Assembly: GCA_963709875.1 (NCBI GenBank)
Contig: CAVPYB010000012.1
Span: 558,001-622,000 of the forward strand
Reading direction: 5' to 3'
Source of the DNA: JAQBDA01 sp963709875
Lineage (GTDB): Bacteria; Chloroflexota; Anaerolineae; Anaerolineales; UBA4823
Length of the DNA stretch: 64,000 nucleotides
The translations under genes were made by a program, and so were the position numbers. The notes under the pieces are model-generated. The model made no database searches, had not been told where the DNA came from, and saw only the letters and a program-made list of their open reading frames with translations. Positions 17,728 through 26,233 of this stretch are shown here, piece by piece. Each line of letters begins with the position of its first letter. Within the stretch, counting starts at the first letter, position 1.

Positions 17728-18945
17728 TCATCCTTCATCCGCAGTGGGGGTCGCACGCGGTGTGGCTGTGGGCGTAAATGTAACCGTCGGTGTGGGGGTC
17801 TGCACCCCCTGCGCGGTATACACCTGCTGCACCACCTGACCGTAGAGGCCCAACGGTCCCAAATCGATCTGGTTGAAGAATATCTGCAAAGCTGCCCCGT
17901 TGCTGGTCAGCAGCTCCACCGTTTCCTCACCTTCATATTGGTAGGCGCTCCCCGGCAGCACACGCCCCTCAAAGACCACTTCTCCGTCGACGGTAACCCG
18001 CACCCAGGCTCGCTGGCGTACGGTGGTATACACCTGCACACCTTGCTGGACCCCGGGCAGCACGGCAAAGACCGGTGTAGAGTCTGCCTGCTCAGTGGCG
18101 GCAGGCAGTGGCGGTACTGTTGGTGTGTGCGGAAGCGCGGTCGCTGAAGCCGTCGCCGTGGGGGCTGAAAGCAGGACTTCGGCGATGGATGGCGCAGTTG
18201 CCGAAGGGGTGCTGTCTGCTCGCATGGTAAAGATACGTGCCGCTCCCCAGACCACGAACCCGCCCAACCCCAGGATAATAATCGCTGCCAGCAGCGTTTC
18301 GCCCGACAGCACCCGCCGCAGCGCGCCCGGCGGTCGGGGAGCTGTACCGGCAGGGCGAGATGGCGAAGGCCGCGTGGCCTGTCTGGCTGCCAGCTGCGCC
18401 TGCAGAGCCTGGGCAAAGCGCAGCAGCAAGGGCTCTGGGTCTAACCCTAAGAAGCTGGCATAATTGTTCAGCATCCCCCTGCCCTGCACGGGAGAAGGCA
18501 AACCGGAGATGTCGCCAGCCTCTAAGGCCATCAGATAGTGCTGGCGCAGGTGTGTGTGCTTCTCGACATCTTCTAACGAAAGACCGAGCAGCTCCCGCTG
18601 GTGCTTCAGCTGCCTTCCGATATCCGCATAGATCGCATCGGCTGACTCATCCTGACCGGGCTGTTTCCCGTATTCTTGCTCCGGGGGAGGGGCAGGTGGC
18701 AGCTCGACGACCAGCTCTTGCAGTTCTACTTCAGACAGCAGCGCTTCGACATCCATGCCCAGATAGGTGGCATAAGCACGCGTGAAGCCGCGTGCCTGCA
18801 CCATGGAAGGAAGGGCATCGTATTCCCCGGATTCCAGGGCTTGCAGGTAGTGCAAGCGGATATGGGTTGCCATGGCTGCCTGCTCCAGGGAGAGCTTTTG
18901 CACCTGGCGTGCCTGGCGAAGCTGCTGTCCGATGTTTTCGTTCAT
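17728..18945 (-). CDS. RodZ-like membrane protein with two HTH domains
   Basis: A 405-residue protein. Two successive RodZ-type helix-turn-helix domains are visible: residues 5-70 (IGQQLRQARQVQKLSLEQAA...HYLQALESGEYDALPS) and 108-170 (IGRQLKHQRELLGLSLEDVE...HYLMALEAGDISGLPS). A membrane helix follows (LLAAIIILGLGGFVVWGAA), then a Pro/Thr linker, a DUF4115-like outer domain (RAWVRVTVDGEVVFEGRVL) and another Pro/Thr tail. RodZ links the MreB cytoskeleton to the cell wall machinery, with its HTH contacting MreB. Two HTH units in one chain are unusual. It lies between rplI and rimO on the same strand. Confidence 0.8.
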   Translation of the reverse strand: MNENIGQQLRQARQVQKLSLEQAAMATHIRLHYLQALESGEYDALPSMVQARGFTRAYATYLGMDVEALLSEVELQELVVELPPAPPPEQEYGKQPGQDESADAIYADIGRQLKHQRELLGLSLEDVEKHTHLRQHYLMALEAGDISGLPSPVQGRGMLNNYASFLGLDPEPLLLRFAQALQAQLAARQATRPSPSRPAGTAPRPPGALRRVLSGETLLAAIIILGLGGFVVWGAARIFTMRADSTPSATAPSIAEVLLSAPTATASATALPHTPTVPPLPAATEQADSTPVFAVLPGVQQGVQVYTTVRQRAWVRVTVDGEVVFEGRVLPGSAYQYEGEETVELLTSNGAALQIFFNQIDLGPLGLYGQVVQQVYTAQGVQTPTPTVTFTPTATPRATPTADEG

Positions 18946-18982
18946 CCGTTATAGGTAATTCCTGCTCGTAGGCTGACACAAA

Positions 18983-19019
18983 GGGCGGGGTTCCATCACA
19001 CGCATGGAAAGCCCCGCCC
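18983..19019 (-). terminator. Terminator of rplI
   Basis: GGGCGGGGTTCCAT pairs with ATGGAAAGCCCCGCCC. Read leftward it is followed by TTTG. It lies between rplI and the RodZ-like gene and may attenuate read-through. Confidence 0.6.
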
Positions 19020-19072
19020 CTGGCGGCACCGAACTTGGAGCAGGGCATTCCCGCCCCGATCTAATAACTGAT

Positions 19073-19732
19073 TTACTCTACGATATCCGCTTCCGCTTCT
19101 GCTTCGACCTCCGCCTCAGGCTCAGCGATTGGTTCTGCTTCCACTTCCGGCTCAGCTTCTGCCTCGACTTCCAGGTCTTCATCAACAGCTTCTGCGATAG
19201 CTGCCTCGAGCTCCTGCGCTACGGCAGCAGCTTCTTCAGCGGCTGCCTCCAGCTCGGCTATCTCAGCCCGCATCTGCTCCGGCGACTCGCCTTCACGGTA
19301 AACCAGGACGGTGACCTCGGGGACCAGATCAATGGTTAGCCGGACAGACACCTTGTGCTCTCCCAGGTTGCGCAGTGGCTGTGAATTGATCTGGCGTCGA
19401 TCGATCTCCAGCCCTACCTGTGCCTGGATGGCATCGGCGATCATTTGCGTCGTGATCGAGCCGTACAGTTTGCCGGTTTCTCCCGCCTTGGCAGGAAAAG
19501 CCAGCGCGACCTCTGCCAGCTGCTCTGCAACGCCGCTCAGCTCCTGGTTGAGGGCAGCGCGGCTTGCCGCTGCCCGGGTGCGGATCTGCTCTACCTGTTT
19601 CAATGCACCGGGGGTTGCCAGGACAGCCAGCCCTTGCGGGAGAAGGTAGTTGCGCCCATATCCGTCGGCAACCTTCTTCACATCACCGGCTCGACCCAGC
19701 TTGTAAACATCCTGCAGTAAAAGTACTTTCAT
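19073..19732 (-). CDS. rplI: Ribosomal protein L9 with long acidic tail
   Basis: MKVLLLQDVYKLGRAGDVKKVADGYGRNYLLP is the L9 N-terminal rRNA-binding domain, followed by the long connecting helix and the C-terminal domain (KAGETGKLYGSITTQMIADA, about 75-145). Ordinary L9 ends near residue 148. Here about 70 further residues follow, first alanine/glutamate helix and then an alternating Glu-Ala-Glu-Pro tail. The ATG at 19732 is chosen by homology; the frame is open for 37 more codons, but those run through a palindrome. A 42-bp perfect palindrome lies about 70 bp upstream. Confidence 0.92.
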   Translation of the reverse strand: MKVLLLQDVYKLGRAGDVKKVADGYGRNYLLPQGLAVLATPGALKQVEQIRTRAAASRAALNQELSGVAEQLAEVALAFPAKAGETGKLYGSITTQMIADAIQAQVGLEIDRRQINSQPLRNLGEHKVSVRLTIDLVPEVTVLVYREGESPEQMRAEIAELEAAAEEAAAVAQELEAAIAEAVDEDLEVEAEAEPEVEAEPIAEPEAEVEAEAEADIVE

Positions 19733-19801
19733 TGCCTCAAGCCCTTTCGAATTAAAGATTTTCTGCGGCTGAGAGCGAAGCACCAGGCAGCTCGGGCATC
19801 T

Positions 19802-19843
19802 GTGGGGTATGCAGGCACGCGTACGCGTGCCTGCATACCCCAC
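19802..19843. repeat. Perfect 42-bp palindrome upstream of rplI
   Basis: GTGGGGTATGCAGGCACGCGT (19802-19822, 21 bases) is followed with no spacer by its exact reverse complement (19823-19843). It contains the nested core ACGCGTACGCGT. No T run follows on either side. Its function is unknown; it could be a dimer-binding site, an mRNA leader hairpin or a small mobile palindrome. Confidence 0.9.
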
Positions 19844-19950
19844 GTCTCCTGCACATTATGGCGGTCGCTCCAGCCATTTTCTGCACACAGCAGACCCGGG
19901 CGAAGGGTACAACGCACCGGGCAGGGGGATTTTACCAGATGGGCAGGCGC

Positions 19951-20006
19951 TAGTCAACGGCTTGACTAACGTCGCTTGACTAATGTAAAGATTGATGCTG
20001 TATAAT
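19951..20006 (+). promoter_or_regulatory. recO promoter with repeated TTGACTA operator-like sites
   Basis: TATAAT at 20001-20006 places the start site on the ATG at 20013, so recO mRNA is probably leaderless. Upstream lie TAGTCAA-CGGC-TTGACTA (19951-19968, an inverted repeat) and a third copy TTGACTAATG from 19976, two of which double as -35-like TTGACT. The arrangement suggests a repressor or activator site. Confidence 0.5.
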
Positions 20007-20012
20007 CCACAC

Positions 20013-20796
20013 ATGCCATCACGGGAGCGTTCATTCCGGGTCGAAGCAGTCGTGCTGCGCCATTCCGATTGGGGTGAGGCTGACCGGTTGGAGGTCATGT
20101 TCACCCGCCAGTTAGGAAAGATACGCGCCATCGCCAAGGGGGTGCGCAAGATGCGCTCGCGCAAGGCAGGTCATCTGGAACCGTTCACCCGCTCCAGCCT
20201 GCTGCTGGCGCGCGGCCGGGATATGTTCATCATCACCCAGGCTGAGACCATCCAGGCGCACACCGCGCTGCGCGAAGACCTGCTGCTGGTCGGCTACGCT
20301 TCCTACGTTATAGAGCTGTTGGATCGCTTCACGTATGAGGAGGGCGAAAACCGCGCCCTGTACAGGCTGCTGGTGGATACCCTGGGTCGCCTGTCAGCCG
20401 AGGCCGATCCCGTCATGGCCTTACGCTACTACGAGATCCGCCTGTTGGACCTGCTGGGTTTCCGCCCACAGCTTTTCACCTGCGCACATTGTGGAAAAGA
20501 GATCATCGCCGAGGACCAGTACTTCTCCGCACAGGAGGGCGGCGTACTCTGCCCCGATAGCGGGGGCGGGATGAAGGGCGCCCGCCCGATCTCCATGCTG
20601 GCCTTGAAATACCTGCGCCATCTGCAGCGCAGCTCATACGGAGAAGCCTGCCCGCGCGCAGATCACTCCGCAAACCAACCGGGAGATGGAAATCCTGATC
20701 CAGCACTACCTGACATACCTGCTGGAACGCGGTCTGAACACGCCTCAATTTATCCAACGTATCAAGAGTCAAAAGACTGCCAACCCGGAGGAGTAG
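20013..20796 (+). CDS. recO: DNA repair protein RecO, frameshifted near the 3' end
   Basis: Starts MPSRERSFRVEAVVLRHSD, the OB-fold domain of RecO (GEADRLEVMFTRQLGKIRAI), followed by the helical domain (ALYRLLVDTLGRLS, ALRYYEIRLLDLLGFRPQL) and a zinc-finger pair (CAHCGKE...GGVLCP). RecO loads RecA on SSB-coated gaps with RecR. The frame breaks near 20650. In the next frame the expected ending continues (ITPQTNREMEILIQHYLTYL, then LNTPQFIQRIKSQK) and stops at 20796. The frameshift is probably a sequencing error. The start at 20013 is preferred to an ATG 21 bp upstream, which lies inside the promoter. Confidence 0.85.
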
Positions 20797-20820
20797 AACG
20801 GCTAAACCTTTTCGTAGTGC

Positions 20821-23497
20821 TTACTCCGTGCGGCGGCTTCCTCTTGCTGCCCGGTGCCACAGGATATACAGGGCAACCAACCCACCCAGCCCCGCCCACA
20901 GCCATATAGACCCCAGGAGCTGAAAACCAGCCGGCAGGGAGCTTGCCTGAAATGCGGCGACGCTGACCGCCGTCGGGTCGAATGTGAAGCGGTAGTCCTC
21001 CACCTCCCCGCCGCTCTCCAGGCCTGTGGCGGCGATGGCAGCCTGGTCCGAACAGTCGCCATCCCCATCCAGGTCGGGCACCAGCCGGAAGCGGGCGTAG
21101 AATTCAACACCTCCGTTTGCGGCCCCTACGGGCAGTGCAAAGCTGAGCGGTGTAGTTCCAGTGCTGAGCGCCTGGCGCTCGAAGATCTGCTCTCCCGGGT
21201 CGGCAAAATCATTGTCTGCGCCGAAGCTGGACCCATCCCAATAGTCCAGCCAGGCGCTCAGGCAGGCATTGCCCCCAGATACCGTCACCTGCAAGTTCCC
21301 GCTGCCATCGCTCCAATTGCCGGTGGCAACCACGCCATCATCGACATCACCCTGTGCAGTGGCAGATTCCTGTCCATCCGGGTCTGCATCCAGCGCGGCA
21401 CCCAGCACCAGGCTGGACACGCAGTGCCTGGCTCCATTATCAACGTTCAGAGTCTGGGTATAAACGGCAGGCAAGTCGCCGAAGTCGATACCGCTGAGGA
21501 AGCTGCCCCAGCGGGTCCCCCAACGCCCGTCCTGCGTAGGATACGATGGAAGGACGGTGCCGCGTGTGAGAGCATATTCGTTATACACCCAGAAAGTAGC
21601 CTCCCCAACTGGGTCCAGGGCGATGCCGCTGTAATCACCCCAGCGGTTGCGCGTTCCGCTGAAAGCGCGGTAGTAATAATCCTGCCCCGCCGCCAGCGCG
21701 GCACTGGACTGCAGGGTTCCTGCCGGGTCGCTGGCATAACGGGCGCTGTAATACGCTCCCGGGTAGATGGACGGTGCCGAAGCAGCAAATCCCAGCCCCA
21801 TATTGCCGCACTGGTCCACGGCAATGCTGGGGAAGAATGTAAAAGTCCCGCTGGCGATGTCCTCCCCTCCGGCATCACCCTGGTCTGCCAGGGCGGGCGC
21901 GGCCAAGGTGCTGGTATCGACCTGCACCCAGTGAGAGGTCACCTCACCCGGATCGCCACCTGCCCACAACGGATATCTGGAAGGTAGCCCACAGGCTGTC
22001 GTCCCGCCACACCGCGTGCAGGGCGCGCCGGTCGTTGGTTTCGACCGTGATGGCGGTGCCGCTCTGCGGCGCATCCCCCAGTGCGGTTGATGAGTCTTCG
22101 ATATCGCCCATGGATACAAACGCATGCGAAAATGCCGGCGTCCCCAGGGGATTATCGACGCGGATGATACTGAGGAATTCCTGGTTGCCGCCCGCGAAGC
22201 CGGTTCGCAACAGCCAGGTGCCCACCCCTGCCGGGGCATTCCCAAAGATATGCGCCGGCTGCGTGGTGGTGGCTGCTAACCCGCCGCCTACTGCTCCGGA
22301 GGGGTCATGCACGGTCACCGAGGCTGCCCCGCCGCTGTAGAACGGCTGCTTGGCTACGATCCACAGCAGTGTGCCACGATAGTAGCGGCTGCCAAAGATA
22401 TCGGCATAGGTGAACATATTGTTGGTGATATAGACTGCCTCCTCGTCGATCGAGAAGCCCGGGTAGTCCGCCCAGGTAGGGTCTCCACTGATGGTTATGT
22501 TGGAATTGATGGCATGGTAATACCAGGTACCGTTCGGGTCGCTGTCATCCGAGACTGCCAGCAGGATGCGCGATGAGTCAACCGGGTCGCCCAGCCCGTC
22601 ATCCTGCCGCTCGAGCGCCACGACCAGGAAGCGCCCGGCGTGCTGGTCGTAGATCGCCTTGGGGTCATACAGCCGGTTGACCGGCACCAGCGGCTCGAAG
22701 AAGCTGCCCACATGGGTGGAGCTGTTTCTGCCCAACCGTTGGCTGTTCTGCAGCGTTCCACCCTTGGTAAACCACTGGATAGACGAGTTGACTACAGAGA
22801 GCACATGTGCTGGACCAGCCGCGCCGATCGGGTCAGGCGGGATTTGGTAAACACCGGTCAGTGCAGCGTCTACATCGAAATTGAGCGCCTCGAACCGAGC
22901 TTCTAAACCGGGTGCTTCCGGCTGCTGCGGGCTTCTAACCGGGTCCACGACAGCAGCCCCGTCAGCATTATCCAGAGGCAGAGTAGCTTCGAGAGAGAAA
23001 TCCTGCCCCTGGCTGGTATCCACCTTATCCATCTTATCGGCGCCGATGTATGTATCATCACCCGGACCGCCATCCAGAAATTCACCAAATGACCCGGCGA
23101 AAAGGATGTCATTCCCGGCCGCTGCGTCCACACTCACGCTGGTCAGGGCAGGGAATTCAGCCGCGTTCATCTTCCGCAGGTCAATAACATCGGCATCACT
23201 GCTTCCGGTCACCACCACGCCGAGGATAGAACTGCACGTCGCCGGGCCGTTATCCGGCGGCAGGTCGTTGACCGAGATAGACCCATTCAGACAGGCGATC
23301 TCCACCACCTCACCTTCGCTCAGCACCGCAGTAAGCACACTATTGACCACCTGTACGAACAGACCCGCGCGCGCCGGGAGTATGGGCCACAGCAAGCTGA
23401 TCGCAGCCACAGCCAGCAAACACATGGCTGCTATTTTTCCAAACTTGCTCGCTGTCTTATATATCGTTCGATGACCTTTTACCACCATAACCCACAC
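20821..23497 (-). CDS. Secreted surface protein with GEVED-type domain and C-terminal anchor, frameshifted
   Basis: Two overlapping frames (21944-23497, then 20821-22245) form one protein of about 880 residues, with the switch near 21950-22000. The N-terminus has a signal peptide (IAAMCLLAVAAISLLWPILP, then ARAGLF). A short bipartite segment (GGPGDDTYIGADKMDKVD) resembles calcium-binding repeats. A large central domain follows (DPKAIYDQHAGRFLVVALER, GDPTWADYPGFSIDEEAVYI). Near the end is a GEVED-like domain (VDDGVVATGNW, GGEVEDYRF), then a membrane helix and basic RR tail, a sorting-type anchor. The role is probably surface attachment; no enzyme motif was identified. The 246 bp between this gene and the divergent NuoEF gene show no clear promoter. 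Confidence 0.7.
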
Positions 23498-23743
23498 TCC
23501 ACGTATGCCTCTTCAATATCCGAGTAAATAGGTAAAATCCACGCAGCTCAAAGGGATACTTGCCTCACCATGCTAGCTGCGCAAGTCCTACATGGATTAT
23601 ATTTTAGAACTGGTCCTTTTTGCCTAACCGTATTGTTAGCCGCTGGCGGTTTACAATATACCTGGTCTGCAGTTCTGCTCACTCGGCTCGATAATCTGGT
23701 TTTTTTATTCCGAAATGATATACTTGGCATATTTGGAGGCTTT

Positions 23744-25480
23744 GTGTCGAATATAAATCTTCAATCCCTTGACTCTGCACTAGCTGAATATGCTCCAATC
23801 GGTCGCAGCGCCTTGCTCCCCGCGCTGTATGCCGCACAATCCATCTATGGCTATCTGCCTGAGCCGGTAGCTGCCCGAGTGGGCCAGGTTCTGGGGGTTC
23901 CTCTGGCTGACGTATATGGTGTGATCGACTTCTACAGCATGTTCTACCGCCAGCCGGTGGGGGAGACACATATCCTGCTTTGCGGCGACCCGGCCTGCGC
24001 TATAGAAGGCTCAGATGTGATCATGCAAGACTTATGCCAGCACCTGGGTATTTCTAACCCAGGTGTCAGCCCGGACGGCAAGGTAAGCCTGGAACGGGCA
24101 CCCTGCCTGGGGTTATGCGAGCACGCACCGGCGGCTTTGGTAGGAGAAACCCCTCTTGGTCAGATCGACCGCACACAGCCCGAGGCGATCATCCAGGGCA
24201 CCGGCACTGCACCCTACGCCAGGGTCGGAGGCGATGCGCGCCTGCTGACAGCCAACTGTGATAAAGGACGTCCAACTTCGCTTGAGGAATACCTTGAGGG
24301 CAGCGGCTATTCCGGGCTGAAAAAAGCGCTCAGCCAGCCCCCCAAATCGGTGATCGCCGAGGTGAAGGCTTCCGGCCTGGTCGGGCGCGGTGGGGCTGCC
24401 TTTCCCACCGGCGTGAAGTGGGAAGGCGCAGCCAATGCAGAGGGGCAGCCCAAGTACGTAGTCTGCAACGCCGACGAATCCGAGCCGGGCACGTTCAAAG
24501 ACCGGGTGCTCATGGAAGGCGACCCGCACCGGTTGCTGGAGGGCCTGATCATCGCCGCCTACGCGGTCGGCGCCCACCAGGGCTATATCTACGTGCGCGG
24601 TGAATATACCTACGCCTATAAAGTTCTTGATTGGGCAGTCCAGGAAGCCCGGCAGGCAGGATTGCTGGGAGAAGACATCCTCGGCAGCGGCTTTGAGTTG
24701 CAGATCGAGCTGCGCCGCGGCGCCGGTGCCTATATCTGCGGAGAGGAGACGGCCCTGTTCGAGTCAATCGAAGGCAAGCGCGGCTTCCCGCGTGTCAAAC
24801 CGCCCTTCCCTACCACCCACGGGTTGTTCTCAAAACCCACCGTGGTCAACAATGTCGAGACTCTATGCAATATCCCCCTCATCATCGAAGAGGGTGCTGA
24901 AGCTTACCGCCAGCTTGGCACAGAACGATCCCCGGGCACCAAGCTGTTCTGCGTCTCCGGCGATATTGCCCGTCCCGGTGTCTATGAGGTGCCATTTGGC
25001 GCCAGCCTGCGCCATCTGCTGTTCGAGCTGGCAGGAGGCGTGCCTGGCGGGCGGGAGATGCAGGCGATCCTGTTCGGCGGTGCAGCCGGGACATTTGCCA
25101 ATCCGGATCAGCTTGACGTGCGCCTGACTTTCGAGGACCTGCGCCAGGCCGGGCTGCTGCTAGGCTCCGGCGTGGTGATGGTGTTCGACGAGCGGCGCGA
25201 TCTGCGTGATACGCTGAAACGGCTGGCGCGCTTCTTCGCCCACGAGTCGTGCGGCAAGTGCTACCCCTGCCAGTTGGGCACCCAGCGCCAGCACGAGATC
25301 CTGGAGCGCGTCGCAAACGGTAAGGCTCTCGCCGGGGATACCGAGCGGCTGACCGATGTCGGCTGGACGATGACCGACGCGTCGCTGTGCGGACTGGGTC
25401 AGACGGCTGCCACCGCTGTGCTAAGCGCCATCAAATTGTGGCCTGAACTTTTCATCGAAACACAACCCCAGGCGGAGTAG
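23744..25480 (+). CDS. Fused NuoE-NuoF-like NADH-oxidising flavoprotein of formate dehydrogenase
   Basis: The GTG at 23744 is preceded by TGGAGG (23734-23739) and begins at the conserved part; the longer open frame has no homology before it. Residues 1-150 are a thioredoxin-like [2Fe-2S] subunit (CGDPACAIEG and APCLGLCEHAP supply the cysteines). From about 190, the NuoF part has the FMN/NADH motif GLVGRGGAAFPTGVKW, NADESEPGTFKDR, GAGAYICGEETAL and the 4Fe-4S motif ESCGKCYPCQLGTQ. Such fusions feed electrons from NADH or to NAD in soluble formate dehydrogenases and bifurcating enzymes. It directly precedes the two FDH genes. No frameshift is seen here. Confidence 0.9.
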   Translation: MSNINLQSLDSALAEYAPIGRSALLPALYAAQSIYGYLPEPVAARVGQVLGVPLADVYGVIDFYSMFYRQPVGETHILLCGDPACAIEGSDVIMQDLCQHLGISNPGVSPDGKVSLERAPCLGLCEHAPAALVGETPLGQIDRTQPEAIIQGTGTAPYARVGGDARLLTANCDKGRPTSLEEYLEGSGYSGLKKALSQPPKSVIAEVKASGLVGRGGAAFPTGVKWEGAANAEGQPKYVVCNADESEPGTFKDRVLMEGDPHRLLEGLIIAAYAVGAHQGYIYVRGEYTYAYKVLDWAVQEARQAGLLGEDILGSGFELQIELRRGAGAYICGEETALFESIEGKRGFPRVKPPFPTTHGLFSKPTVVNNVETLCNIPLIIEEGAEAYRQLGTERSPGTKLFCVSGDIARPGVYEVPFGASLRHLLFELAGGVPGGREMQAILFGGAAGTFANPDQLDVRLTFEDLRQAGLLLGSGVVMVFDERRDLRDTLKRLARFFAHESCGKCYPCQLGTQRQHEILERVANGKALAGDTERLTDVGWTMTDASLCGLGQTAATAVLSAIKLWPELFIETQPQAE

Positions 25481-25523
25481 CCACCTTTTCGAACTCTACC
25501 CGAAGGACACAGCTATCAACCTT

Positions 25524-26215
25524 ATGGATGAAATTACCCTCACCATCGACGGACAGACCGGTCAAAGTCCCGCGCGGCATCACCATCCTGCAGGCTGCCC
25601 GGGAAGCTCGGCATCGATATCCCCACCATCTGCTACCACGAGGCCGACCACCGCCAACGCGCTGTGCCGCACCTGCGTGGTGGAGGTCGACAGGGCGCGC
25701 GTGCTGGCGGCTTCCTGCGTTGCGCAGGTAAGCGACGGCATGAAAGTGCTACACCCGCTCCGAGCGCGTCGAGCGCAGCCGGCGCACCATCCTGGAGATG
25801 CTCGACATCGGCAGTCGATCTCTCCGAGGCGCCGGAGATCCAGGCGATGCTGGCCGAATACCCGGCCGACCCGGAGCGCTTCCCGGATGCCGAGCGCCGC
25901 GAGCCGCCGGTCATCGACGACAACCCGATGTACGTGCGCGATTATGCCAAGTGCGTGCTGTGCTGGCGCTGCGTGCAGGTCTGCGCCGAGGACGCCCAGT
26001 ACACCTTCGCCATCAATTTCGCCGGGCGCGGCTTCGAGACCCAGATCGCCACCTTCTTCGACCAGCCCATGCCCGAGACCACCTGCGTGTTCTGCGGGCA
26101 GTGCGTGGGCGTCTGCCCCACCGGCGCGCTCAAGCCCAAGCGTGAATGGCTGTTCGAGCAGGGGCTGACGCCGGACGAGATCATGGGGGCGACCCGCAGC
26201 GAAGCGAAAAAGTAG
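25524..26215 (+). CDS. Iron-sulfur subunit of NAD-linked formate dehydrogenase (NuoG N-terminus-like), frameshifted
   Basis: Reconstructed about 228 residues: a [2Fe-2S] ferredoxin domain (ITILQAAREL, ICYHEA, LCRTCVVEVDRARVL), then the linker SAVDLSEAPEIQAMLAEYPA, and two 4Fe-4S motifs, CVLCWRCVQVC (about 25956) and CVFCGQCVGVCPTGALKPK (about 26086). Five single-base insertions fall between about 25560 and 25805; the remaining 400 bp are clean. It passes electrons between the NuoEF-like flavoprotein and FdhA. ATG at 25524 with the open reading MDEITLTIDGQT fits the family start. It is 43 bp after the NuoEF gene and 18 bp before fdhA. Confidence 0.8.
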
Positions 26216-26233
26216 GTAAGAAGGAGCGCCGGT

